From the NCBI GenBank assembly GCA_964386915.1, contig CAYLUQ010000004.1:1-64000 (forward strand): 64,000 nt of DNA. Direction: 5' to 3'. The notes beneath the pieces were generated by a model, which searched no databases, was not told the DNA's origin, and was given only the letters and a program-made list of their open reading frames with translations. Every line of letters begins with the position of its first letter. The stretch's first letter is position 1. The DNA comes from JADHMP01 sp964386915. GTDB taxonomy: Bacteria > Bacteroidota > Bacteroidia > Flavobacteriales > Flavobacteriaceae. Of this stretch, positions 32,769-41,851 are shown one piece after another. The translations under genes were made by a program, and so were the position numbers.

Positions 32769-34994
32769 TTATGGATTCAACCAGTAGTTAATCTTAAATG
32801 TTAAATTCCATCCCTTTGAAAAAGTAGGCACATTCACTTCATTACTGTTGAAAACGAGAAATAAATCAGAAGCAGGTTTGTAGCGCCACTGCAAGCGAGA
32901 ATTGAAATTCCACACCCCTAATTGCTCATTGTATTGAAACAAATTAGAGAAAAACAAGGTATTGGTCAAGGTCAGATTGGCCTTGAGCCCCAACAACCAA
33001 AACGGATTGGTAAACCACGGGGCCGGAAGGGTAATACGGTTGTAATTAACAATAGAATTTAATTCTAAAAAGGGTTGAAAGCGATAGCTAAACTCGCCGA
33101 AAAAAGCGCTTCTGCTTCCACTTTCATAATAGCCACCAGTGAGTGCCTCAAGGGCATAAGTAAATCGGTTTTGGGGTTTAGAATCGTAAGAGAGCGCCCA
33201 ACTCGTCCACCGGTGATTGGTGCCTGCCGAAAGGCTTGCCACTTGGGTGCGCAAGGGATCAAAATCATTTAACAAAGTGATTGATTGTGCGTTTAGGGCT
33301 GCTGAAAATTGACTTCGATTTTTAAAATTAAAGCGATAAGAGAGCGTATTAATCCTATCTTTTTGTTCCCATTGGGTGTCTAAAAAATAGGTTCGTCCGG
33401 CAAGAGGTCCATGAGACAACAAGGGGGTCTCGCCTTCAGTATAGAAAAGATGCCCAACAGAAGATTCTAGCTTCACATAGTTGGTTCGAGGCACATAGCC
33501 CACCTCAGCACTATAGTTGCCGGAAACATATTCTTGTTGTAGCAACGCATTCCAACGAATGGATTGGTAGCTAATGTGTGAAGCAAAAACAGCACCCTGC
33601 TTGGACCGCTCCGGACCGAAAGATTGTAAAAACATCAGTTTGCCATTCCACATATTGTCCGCAGAAAAATAGTTATATTCTATCCCCGCATTACGATTGG
33701 GGTCTGCAGCAGCAATAGACTTGTCTTTACCGGGCTGTTTGTTAACAAAAATAAAGTTGATATTGGATCGATCAAACACTTTGCGTTGTAGTGTAAAAAC
33801 TCCAAAATTGGTCGTATTTAAACCCTGATCAACATCTTTTTGAGTTTGCATGTCTAACACGCCCAGTCGCCAATTTTCATCTAAATTGCCGCTCAAACGA
33901 ATGCCCCCTACTATGGGCACCTGCAATCCAATTCGCCGAGAAAAAAAAGGGCGAATGGTGGTATATCCAAAATTGGTGAATAAATCTGCATTTTCTAAAA
34001 AGAACTGTCTCCGTTCAGGAAAAAACAATTCAAAACGATCTAGGTTGGTGATTTGCTGATCCACTTCTGCTTGAGAAAAATCAGGATTTATGGTGAGGTC
34101 TAAATTAAGAGCGGAAGTTAAATTGTATTTCACATCACCACCCACTTTTAAAGTATTTTGTGTGGGTTCAGCATGGGCTTCGCTCAGATTATTAGAAATA
34201 TAGGGAATGAGTGAAACATTACTGCCTTGTTGGGGAGGAGGTGTGTTCCAAACGAGAGTGCCAGCATAGGAAAGCGTCACAGAAGGAAACTGTCTGGGCA
34301 CCGGGGCCCAACTGGACTTTTCACTTGCTTTTAGGTCCAAACGACTAAAATTGATTCCCCATTCTTGGGTATTGGAATCAAACCGTATGGATTTAAAGGG
34401 AATGGCAATTTCGCACACCCATTTTTCTTCATCAAATTGCACTTCGGAATACCATTTGGCGTCCCAATTTAAATCTACTTTTCTGCCGTCATACATAGTG
34501 CCATCCCACTGTGCTCCATAGGCATTCAAGCCAAAAGCAAAGCCTGTGCTTCTATTGTTAAAGGGGTCTATGGCCACTAAAAAGTTATCGTTTTTACCAA
34601 ATGAAAAATCTCTTTTTAAAGACTCCACCACATAGTCGCCTTTCACGGCATTATTAAAAAATATGATCGCCATATAGAGAAACTCCTCATCATAACTCAC
34701 ACGTGCCTCAGAAAATTGGGTGGCTTTACCAGTATCCACCGGAGTGATCATAAAAAAATCTTTTGCCACGGCCGTTTCTTGCCAAGTTGTTTCGTCCAAT
34801 ATGCCATCAATTTTAATTTTTTCGGTTGTTTTTTTTATGGGGAGGCGATATTGCTCAGCATTGATTTGCCCCCAACCGGCTGATGCCCACAAGGTGAAAA
34901 ACAAGTATAGAAGAGTTTTTGAAACTGCCCATTTTAATTTAAAAAGATATAGTTTAAGGAGTGGGGCATAAGGAAAATAGACAGATGTTTTCAT
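32769..34994 (-). CDS. DUF5916 outer-membrane protein with CBM9-like N-terminus
   Basis: 741 residues from ATG at 34994; an upstream in-frame ATG adds 11 residues. Signal sequence is long, ending ASAGWGQ. Residues of about 55-230 (IKIDGILDETTWQE, ARVSYDEEFLYMAIIFF, IAIPFKSIRF, WGINFSRL) match the CBM9-like domain; the rest is a beta-barrel with FELFFPERRQFFLENADLF, the DUF5916 signature. Probably surface glycan binding or transport. Possible -7 variant TACTTTTA (complement 35010-35017). Confidence 0.9.
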   Translation of the reverse strand: MKTSVYFPYAPLLKLYLFKLKWAVSKTLLYLFFTLWASAGWGQINAEQYRLPIKKTTEKIKIDGILDETTWQETAVAKDFFMITPVDTGKATQFSEARVSYDEEFLYMAIIFFNNAVKGDYVVESLKRDFSFGKNDNFLVAIDPFNNRSTGFAFGLNAYGAQWDGTMYDGRKVDLNWDAKWYSEVQFDEEKWVCEIAIPFKSIRFDSNTQEWGINFSRLDLKASEKSSWAPVPRQFPSVTLSYAGTLVWNTPPPQQGSNVSLIPYISNNLSEAHAEPTQNTLKVGGDVKYNLTSALNLDLTINPDFSQAEVDQQITNLDRFELFFPERRQFFLENADLFTNFGYTTIRPFFSRRIGLQVPIVGGIRLSGNLDENWRLGVLDMQTQKDVDQGLNTTNFGVFTLQRKVFDRSNINFIFVNKQPGKDKSIAAADPNRNAGIEYNYFSADNMWNGKLMFLQSFGPERSKQGAVFASHISYQSIRWNALLQQEYVSGNYSAEVGYVPRTNYVKLESSVGHLFYTEGETPLLSHGPLAGRTYFLDTQWEQKDRINTLSYRFNFKNRSQFSAALNAQSITLLNDFDPLRTQVASLSAGTNHRWTSWALSYDSKPQNRFTYALEALTGGYYESGSRSAFFGEFSYRFQPFLELNSIVNYNRITLPAPWFTNPFWLLGLKANLTLTNTLFFSNLFQYNEQLGVWNFNSRLQWRYKPASDLFLVFNSNEVNVPTFSKGWNLTFKINYWLNP

Positions 34995-35142
34995 ATTTAT
35001 TAAGCAGCTTAAAAGTAGACAATTCAACTGTGATTTACGAAGCTTTTAAAAATATTTAAGGTTTTCCTTTTTTTGAACGATTTAGGTGAAAGACAATACT
35101 TTTTTAACCGTAAATTCGTTTTCAATGTAGATTAAAATTCAT

Positions 35143-35679
35143 TTGACATTGCAAGCAATAAAAAAGGGGGTTGCTTTATTTTTCATCCTATACAGCATAC
35201 AGCATAGCAGTTTACTCAGGGCTCAGAGCGCTCTATATGATCGTTTTACATTTGAAATGCCTTTTCAAGAAGCATTGATGCTTTTGCGTAATCATAAAAA
35301 AACCTACCAAAACATCAACCTTGGACCTGGCACTATCTATGCCATTCGACGGGCCTCTTTAAATCGAAAAAACAACCGGCTGTATTCGGTAACACTCACC
35401 AGCAAAAAAACAGTAAACCTAAAACAAGCCTCAAGCTATTTAGAGAAAAGCCGTTCTTTTTTTGAAAAAGAGGGGTTTGAAGTGGTTTATGCTGATCCGC
35501 ACTGGGACGAGCCCCTACTGAGAGATTCTCAAAAACCCTGTATTCGTATGGTGCAGCGGGAAAAAAATCTTTTAATTGAAATGGAGCCCATTGGGCAAGG
35601 TTCCATTTATAATATTTATGTGACCTTCTACAATTACGATTGGTTTGTGGCCAAAATAACAGGCCGAAACCCCTTATAA
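35143..35679 (+). CDS. secreted protein, unrecognised
   Basis: 178 residues from TTG 35143 (TTG 35149 possible; no ATG). Signal peptide to about LLRAQ. The mature part (about 150 residues) is mixed alpha/beta with aromatic-rich NIYVTFYNYDWF. I recognise no family or active site. It overlaps the convergent DUF3078 stop by 6 bp. Its TTG start and lone position leave some doubt, but length and a clear signal peptide support a real gene. Confidence 0.6.
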   Translation: MTLQAIKKGVALFFILYSIQHSSLLRAQSALYDRFTFEMPFQEALMLLRNHKKTYQNINLGPGTIYAIRRASLNRKNNRLYSVTLTSKKTVNLKQASSYLEKSRSFFEKEGFEVVYADPHWDEPLLRDSQKPCIRMVQREKNLLIEMEPIGQGSIYNIYVTFYNYDWFVAKITGRNPL

Positions 35680-36594
35680 ATCCATATTGAATCCCGCTCC
35701 AAAAAGTTCACGCATTTGAAGGCGTTGAATCAAATCGTCATCATAGAGCAAATGAATTACAAAATTCACAGAAATCCAATCGTTGACTTTCATGCGTAGA
35801 TTGGTGTTGAGATCAATATCAATATTTTGTGTTTTTTCGAGGTAGTTGACATAGAAATTATACTTGTTTTCTAGGGTAATGTTCGTCATCAACTGGGTTT
35901 TAAAAAATCCTGAAATGGAAGCCCCAAAAAAGAATTTGCTGTTGGCTCCAGCATCAACGCCGAAATATTTTTCATTAGGTGCTAAATCTTCGGTAAACTT
36001 TTTAGACACCAAAAGCATCCGAGCAGCCAATGGAGAAAGGTTAGCCCAAAGATTTTTACCTTTTTTAAGATACCAACCTACTCCACCTTGAGCATAGGCT
36101 GGAGAAAACATTCTGGTGATGCGTTCTCTTAGATCTTCTCCTTCTTGGCTATAATAGCGATAGCCTGGCAATAATTGGGTTTTTAAATTTAAAAAAGCCG
36201 AATAATTCCAATATTGATTAATCTGTTTCCCCACCAAAGAATTAATTTCAAAACGGTCATCTGCTTTTTTAACAAATTGTGCACCAGAAATATAGGTAGA
36301 GCCAATAGACAACAAGGCGTTATTATCCCAAACCAAGCCATTTCGATTGGATAGGTTCAAATTATAATCTAAGGCAAAAAGCGTGGTGATGGCACTTTCT
36401 CCCCCTGAAATCCAATTAGAAAAATAGGATTGATTGAGTGTAAAACGCGTATTGCCACTAAATCGAGTGAGCAAGCCTTGTCTTTCTTCTTGAATGACAG
36501 CATCAAAGGGAATCGAATCTTTAGGTGTTTCTTCTTGTGCCCAAAGAAGAGCGCATAAATTGAAAAAGAAAAGTAAAACGAAAGAGGATTTCAT
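35674..36594 (-). CDS. DUF3078 outer-membrane protein
   Basis: 306 residues. Signal peptide ending LLWAQ. Signature segments are FTLNQSYFSNWISGGESAITTLFALDY, split here as NQSYFSNWISGGE, then VGKQINQYWNYSAF and the C-terminal ELFGAGFNMDL. A mid-size outer-membrane beta-barrel of unknown role. Its ATG overlaps the FAD oxidoreductase stop (ATGA), so it is the last member of the susC-susD-FG-GAP operon. Confidence 0.9.
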   Translation of the reverse strand: MKSSFVLLFFFNLCALLWAQEETPKDSIPFDAVIQEERQGLLTRFSGNTRFTLNQSYFSNWISGGESAITTLFALDYNLNLSNRNGLVWDNNALLSIGSTYISGAQFVKKADDRFEINSLVGKQINQYWNYSAFLNLKTQLLPGYRYYSQEGEDLRERITRMFSPAYAQGGVGWYLKKGKNLWANLSPLAARMLLVSKKFTEDLAPNEKYFGVDAGANSKFFFGASISGFFKTQLMTNITLENKYNFYVNYLEKTQNIDIDLNTNLRMKVNDWISVNFVIHLLYDDDLIQRLQMRELFGAGFNMDL

Positions 36595-38474
36595 GGTATA
36601 GTGTGCTGGGGTAATTGAAATGTTCCATTGAGCTGAACCGGTCTTTCAAAAGGGTTTAGTAAGGCATCCAATAACACCGCAAACTGCCCTCTTGTGATGC
36701 GTTCATCAGGTTTCAAGGTTGTAAATGTAAACTTTCTTTTTATTTCCTCAGGGCTTTCAAGCCATTTTGGGGGATCTTGATTGGATAAAAGAGTTTGAAA
36801 CCAAGATAATACTTGGCTAACAGTGGGTTTTGGCGGGAGCTTTGGAAGCGGTGAAGAAAACCACCCCTCCAAAAATAGGTCACTAGCTTTAAGAGGTTCG
36901 TTGGCATGAAACCAAGTTTGGTTTTCCCATCCCACATTTTTTCCAACACCTCTCAATATTCCAGTCACCCCAATGCGTTGAAAGGCTTTGAAATGGGGGT
37001 GCTCTTTTGGCACGTCTAAATAGGGTAACAAATAGCCCCCTTGCGCCAGCAAATGTTTTTGAACCTCTCGAACACTAATTTTTTTAGGACTTTTTTGCTT
37101 TTGCACGGCCAAGGCAGCCGTGAGCCCTGCAACCTGCCCCAATTGCAATACAACAGGTTGAAGTCGCGTGGTTCCATTGGCTATATTAGACACCGAAATG
37201 GATTTTTCTGTAACCATAAAATGGTCTATTGATTTGGGCAACAAGCATCCCAAGGGAACGCTGTAGGATGGCACCGGATAAAAATGTAATTCTGGCAATT
37301 CCTTTGCTTTAGGATGCGCAGCATGGTGGTGATCAACCGGATAATCGCCAACTGCTATTGCGGTTCTATAAAGCGGCAATGCTTGCTCATAGGGCGCAGC
37401 GATGTCATTCACAGTGAGGGTAGCTTCGCCTTCAATTCTTCTTGATTCGCGGTGATAGGGTATTAAGGGCAAACCATCTGGTGTTGGAAATTCATTCTTG
37501 GCAATACCTAAATGACTAAAGCCCAATTCGGTTTGTAAAAAATAGAGAAACTGCAACGATTTTAATTTCGCTTTTTCAAAGGCAACTTTTCGTTGATCGG
37601 GGGTCATCTCTATGGCATTTACATAATAATCATTTCCATTGATGGGCCAATTAATCATGTATTTTTTGTTGGGTAATTTTCCATACGTAATCAATTTATC
37701 TTTAGGCCATAACACCCTATTCATAGCAGCACTGTCTATACATTTTGGATTTTGAGCTGCACAATAAAACACTTGAGGGTTGTAGTCCTTTGGCTTTGCT
37801 ATTAGAGCGGGTTTTTCATATTCTTGAAGAATCAAAACGTAGGTCAAATCTTGAATCACCGCATTGGCTTTTGCAGGAGCAATACCTTCTCCATATCGCT
37901 CATAACTATCCATACCTACATGATAGGGAATCCCAACCGCAGCTGCAACATCGCCTAGTTCGGTAGCGTCAATTAATTCTGTTGCATTAATTTCTAGCAC
38001 TTTATTTTGATGGGCTATTTTAACTTTCCAACCCTTGGCCGTTTTCTCAAGCTGTTGCCATTGGGCCTGAAACAATACTTCTAAATGAGGTTCGGCTTGG
38101 GCCATATTGGAAAAGATAGCAGCCCCAACACTGGGCTCAAAAAGGTGATTGCTCACCCAACCGGTTTTGAGGTTTTCGGTGTTTCCGTAGCGGTTAATGA
38201 GGCTATCTCTAAATTCACCCCAAAATCCACTTGGGAGTTTGGTGTTGCCATCTACAGCACTCACCCCGGCTGAGGTAAGCATGCCGCCCAACCAAGGCCC
38301 CGATTCAACTAACAAAGTATTTACTCCCATTCTGGCACTAGCTAAGGCTGCTGCTGTTCCTGCCGTGCCGCCCCCAATGATGAGTACTTCGGTTTGTTTT
38401 GGAAGGGGCTGCTTAACACAAGAAAAAAAAACAGACAAACAAAGGGTTAGTATGTATTTTTTTGTTTGAGCCAT
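36591..38474 (-). CDS. FAD-dependent oxidoreductase lipoprotein with SLH-like tail
   Basis: 627 residues. Signal with lipobox (SVFFSC). Rossmann GxGxxG: VLIIGGGTAGTAAALASARMG, then WLGGMLTSAGVSAVDGNTKLPSG, typical of FAD_oxidored (PF12831). ATELGDVAA and SNIANGTTRLQPV are other family segments. The C-terminal about 120 residues have two SLH-like patterns (IGVTGILRGVGK...W, and ERITRGQFAVLLDALLNPF). Stop overlaps DUF3078 start; starts 5 bp after the FG-GAP gene. Substrate unknown; the enzyme appears to be surface or periplasmic. Confidence 0.88.
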   Translation of the reverse strand: MAQTKKYILTLCLSVFFSCVKQPLPKQTEVLIIGGGTAGTAAALASARMGVNTLLVESGPWLGGMLTSAGVSAVDGNTKLPSGFWGEFRDSLINRYGNTENLKTGWVSNHLFEPSVGAAIFSNMAQAEPHLEVLFQAQWQQLEKTAKGWKVKIAHQNKVLEINATELIDATELGDVAAAVGIPYHVGMDSYERYGEGIAPAKANAVIQDLTYVLILQEYEKPALIAKPKDYNPQVFYCAAQNPKCIDSAAMNRVLWPKDKLITYGKLPNKKYMINWPINGNDYYVNAIEMTPDQRKVAFEKAKLKSLQFLYFLQTELGFSHLGIAKNEFPTPDGLPLIPYHRESRRIEGEATLTVNDIAAPYEQALPLYRTAIAVGDYPVDHHHAAHPKAKELPELHFYPVPSYSVPLGCLLPKSIDHFMVTEKSISVSNIANGTTRLQPVVLQLGQVAGLTAALAVQKQKSPKKISVREVQKHLLAQGGYLLPYLDVPKEHPHFKAFQRIGVTGILRGVGKNVGWENQTWFHANEPLKASDLFLEGWFSSPLPKLPPKPTVSQVLSWFQTLLSNQDPPKWLESPEEIKRKFTFTTLKPDERITRGQFAVLLDALLNPFERPVQLNGTFQLPQHTIP

Positions 38475-38479
38475 CTTTT

Positions 38480-41400
38480 CTATTCTTTTTCTAAATTAAA
38501 AAATTGAAGCACATCATTATTGTTGGCTACCATAATTTTTGGACCGCTTGTCCCCTTTATCAGTTTTACTTTTCGAGCATCACCCGGAACACTTAGCCCA
38601 CTTTTATACGGTGGTATGGCCGTAAAATTTCCTTTACCATCTCCTTTTAAAAAGAGTCCTACCGAGGCATCGTTTCGTGTGGTTTCAATTTCTGACACAT
38701 AGAAGTTGCCAACCCCAAGCAAGTCAATAAATCCGTCTTGATCAAAATCTTTTAAAAGGAGGTCGTTTATTGAAGAAAACTGCGCTTTGGGAGGAAGTGG
38801 CTTGGAACTATAATGGGTGTTTTCATTTAATAATACTTGACTAGCAAAAGTATTTACTTCAAGATGATAGGCTTCATTTAACGCCTTGGAACCATAAATG
38901 TCACTGGTGTCTAAACTGGCAAACAATTCATAGCTTTTAATTTTAGATTTTAGCGCCGGCACCTGCTCTGAAGAACAGGAAAACCCACGAAGGGGATATT
39001 GAATGCCATAGTTATAATAAGTCAAAACAATGTCTTTAGAACCATTGTCATCAAAATCGTTATAATAAACTTCAAAAGGTTCTTTTTCACTGGCTTTATA
39101 TTTGTAGTTTTTGCCCATATTGCCCACCACCAAATCTAAATCGCCATCCTTATCTAGGTCTGCTTCTTCAATGCTAAACCACCATCCTTTGAGGTTTGTA
39201 TGGGTTCTTTGTCGATCTATTTTAAACTGACCGTTAGTGTTTTTAAGAAAGGTAATGGGCATCCACTCTCCTACCAGAATTAGATCTAATTGTTGATCTT
39301 GATTAAAATCGGTCCAAAGAGCATCGGTCACCATTCCAATTTCTTTAAAAGCTTTTTCAGAAGCTATGTGAACTTGAAAGCGACCTCCCACATTTTCTAA
39401 CAAATAGCTTGAGGCAGGCAAGGGATAATTCCATGGCACAAAACGATTGCCGATAAATAAATCTAGGTCACCATCGGCATCAAAATCGGCTGCTTTCACA
39501 ACACCACCACTTTCAAAGCGTTCGGGCAAGCGGTCTTTTTCAAAGGTAAAATTTCCATTTCCATCGTTGAGATAGAGGCGGTCTAAATAAGTGCTAGCAA
39601 GAGGTTCAAAGGCATTGCCTCCACTGAGCACCATGAGGTCTTGATCTCCGTCGTTGTCGGCATCAAAAAATAGGGCATCGGTGTCTTCTAATATTCGATG
39701 TCTTAGAAAGTCTGGTTGTGATTTTTCTTGAAAACTACCGTCCTGTTGTTGTAGATAGATGCTGGCAATTTGCCCACTAGCCCCACCGACAAAAAAATCA
39801 TCCTGTCCGTTTCCGTCTATATCGGCCACGGCAATGGGAGGTCCCATTTGCGAAAGCTTATGAGGCAGCAATACTTGCTTGGCATAATCGTTAAAAGGAT
39901 TTTCACTGTGTTTTAGAGGTTTGTTTAAGGGGGTAATTTCAGTAAAAAGGGCATGAGTATTGGTGGTGCTTTTAGCTACTTGTCCTGCTTCAAATTGAAT
40001 TTCGTTCAGGCTGTTTTTTTTAAGGTTATTATAGGTTTTAAGGGTTCCATCGGGCCATTTGACCGATAGACTTAGAGCCTCAGCTTTTGCTCCCAATCCA
40101 AAATGAAGAATTTGTTCTGAAGTAGAATAGATACCTCTAATATTAGTCGTTTCTATTATTTGTGGCCCCTCAGAAGTATGCAAGCTCACGCGAGTGCCAA
40201 AAAGGTTGGTGTTTTGTGGATGCTTTAGGACAATTCTTAAAAAGTTATTTTTTTGGGCATCTGTTGTTTTGTTTTCATATATAAAGGCTTTTTCATTCAC
40301 GTTATTCACCACTATTTCTAAATCTCCATCGTTGTCTAAATCGGCATAGGCAGCCCCATTAGAAAAGGAGGGCTGTGCCAATCCCCATTGCTCGGTTACA
40401 TTTGAAAAGTCAAAGTTTCCTTTGTTTTCATACATATAGTTTTTGAGGGGAACACTGGGTAAAATAGACAAGGTTTCCGCTAGGGGCAAAATATCCATCA
40501 AATCAATATCGCCTTCGTTTGGATGCTTTTTTACGTAGTCATCAGCAAAATGGACAACATAATCACCAATTTTTTTATCGGCATCAGTATTGCGAATATC
40601 TCGCAACAAGCCATTGGTGATATAGACATCTTTTTTTCCGTCATTATTAAAATCGGCAATTAAATTGGCCCAACTCCAGTCGGTGGCCGCCATACCTGTA
40701 TATTGTGCAATATCACTAAAATATCCATTTCCATTGTTTAGCTGTAGGGTGTTAAACATATATTGATAGTGCCCCCCCTCTCGAACAACTTTCCAAAAGG
40801 TATCAACATTCATGGCGCTCATATTGGCTTTGAGACGGTAGTTGTCTTCTGCCACCATATCTAAAACCATTAGGTCTTGAAAGCCGTCATTATCGAGGTC
40901 GGCAGCATCAACGCCCATGCTATAAAAGGAGGTGTGTTTCAGTTGGGTTTCGGTGGCATAAGTAAAAGTACCATCTCCATTGTTTAGGTATAGAAAATCA
41001 GGAGCGTCAAAATCATTAGCTACATAGAGGTCAATCCAACCGTCGTTATTAAAATCTGAGGCAATGGCGCTATTGGGGAACCCAGTTCTAAACACTCCTG
41101 CTTGTTGCGTTACGTCTTCAAATTTTTGATTGGCTATATTTTTAAAGAGTTTGCAGCTATATTGTGGCAAAAGCAATTCTTGTCCAAAAAAAGTAGAAAA
41201 GGAGCCTGGGTTTGGGGGTTGATTCAATAAAAACAAATCAACATCACCATCGTTATCATAATCAAAAAACAAAGCTTGTCGGGTGCGTTCAGCTTCATCT
41301 ACACCCCATTGTTGGGCTTGTTCTTCAAAGGTTAAATTGCCTTTATTGATATAGAGTTTATTGCGTCTTTTTTCAGGGGCTTCATCATAGAGTTCTTTGC

Positions 41401-41782
41401 TCACATAAATATCTTGCCAACCATCACCGTTCACATCAGCAATAGCCACACCAGATGACCAAGTCTGATCATTTTGAATACCGGCGGCGGTAGTTATTTT
41501 TTTAAAGTGGAGATTTCCTTCATTCAAATAGAGTTCATCCCCTACTAAATTGCCGGTAAAGTATAGGTCTTGTAAACCATCATTATTAAAATCGGCTATG
41601 CCTACACCTCCACCGCCATAATAATTTGCATAAAGCAAGATGTTATGTTGAGGATGATCAACAATTGTATTTTCAAAATCAACTCCGGTTTCTTTGGCGT
41701 CCAATAGCTCAAAAACGGTTTGGCCATAAAAGACATAGACACTAAAAAAGAAGAAACCGAGATATATTTGTTTCCACTTCAT
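38480..41782 (-). CDS. FG-GAP/VCBS repeat protein with UnbV/ASPIC domain (module B)
   Basis: 1100 residues from ATG at 41782. Signal peptide to VFYGQ. Many FG-GAP repeats with Ca-binding D-x-D/N-x-D-G loops (DFNNDGLQDLYF, DVNGDGWQDIYV, DYDNDGDVDLF, DLDNDGDLEIVV, and more). At about 505-600 the UnbV/ASPIC segment TRVSLHTSEGPQIIETT...LSVKWPDGTLKTY. Proteins of this kind are large surface beta-propellers of unknown function, often beside SusC/D. It is downstream of susD across a terminator hairpin (41800-41833). Confidence 0.93.
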   Translation of the reverse strand: MKWKQIYLGFFFFSVYVFYGQTVFELLDAKETGVDFENTIVDHPQHNILLYANYYGGGGVGIADFNNDGLQDLYFTGNLVGDELYLNEGNLHFKKITTAAGIQNDQTWSSGVAIADVNGDGWQDIYVSKELYDEAPEKRRNKLYINKGNLTFEEQAQQWGVDEAERTRQALFFDYDNDGDVDLFLLNQPPNPGSFSTFFGQELLLPQYSCKLFKNIANQKFEDVTQQAGVFRTGFPNSAIASDFNNDGWIDLYVANDFDAPDFLYLNNGDGTFTYATETQLKHTSFYSMGVDAADLDNDGFQDLMVLDMVAEDNYRLKANMSAMNVDTFWKVVREGGHYQYMFNTLQLNNGNGYFSDIAQYTGMAATDWSWANLIADFNNDGKKDVYITNGLLRDIRNTDADKKIGDYVVHFADDYVKKHPNEGDIDLMDILPLAETLSILPSVPLKNYMYENKGNFDFSNVTEQWGLAQPSFSNGAAYADLDNDGDLEIVVNNVNEKAFIYENKTTDAQKNNFLRIVLKHPQNTNLFGTRVSLHTSEGPQIIETTNIRGIYSTSEQILHFGLGAKAEALSLSVKWPDGTLKTYNNLKKNSLNEIQFEAGQVAKSTTNTHALFTEITPLNKPLKHSENPFNDYAKQVLLPHKLSQMGPPIAVADIDGNGQDDFFVGGASGQIASIYLQQQDGSFQEKSQPDFLRHRILEDTDALFFDADNDGDQDLMVLSGGNAFEPLASTYLDRLYLNDGNGNFTFEKDRLPERFESGGVVKAADFDADGDLDLFIGNRFVPWNYPLPASSYLLENVGGRFQVHIASEKAFKEIGMVTDALWTDFNQDQQLDLILVGEWMPITFLKNTNGQFKIDRQRTHTNLKGWWFSIEEADLDKDGDLDLVVGNMGKNYKYKASEKEPFEVYYNDFDDNGSKDIVLTYYNYGIQYPLRGFSCSSEQVPALKSKIKSYELFASLDTSDIYGSKALNEAYHLEVNTFASQVLLNENTHYSSKPLPPKAQFSSINDLLLKDFDQDGFIDLLGVGNFYVSEIETTRNDASVGLFLKGDGKGNFTAIPPYKSGLSVPGDARKVKLIKGTSGPKIMVANNNDVLQFFNLEKE

Positions 41783-41799
41783 AGGAATAAATTTAAAAA

Positions 41800-41827
41800 A
41801 CAAGAGAGGATTTAAATCCTCTCTTGT
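41800..41827 (-). terminator. terminator hairpin between susD and FG-GAP (module B)
   Basis: ACAAGAGAGGATTTAAATCCTCTCTTGT is a perfect 28-bp palindrome (bases 41800-41827). On the minus strand the T-run TTTTTT follows (complement 41795-41800). It lies after the susD stop and 18 bp before the FG-GAP ATG, so it would attenuate expression of the downstream gene. Confidence 0.85.
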
Positions 41828-41851
41828 ATTATTTTTTTAAATGAATGAGAA

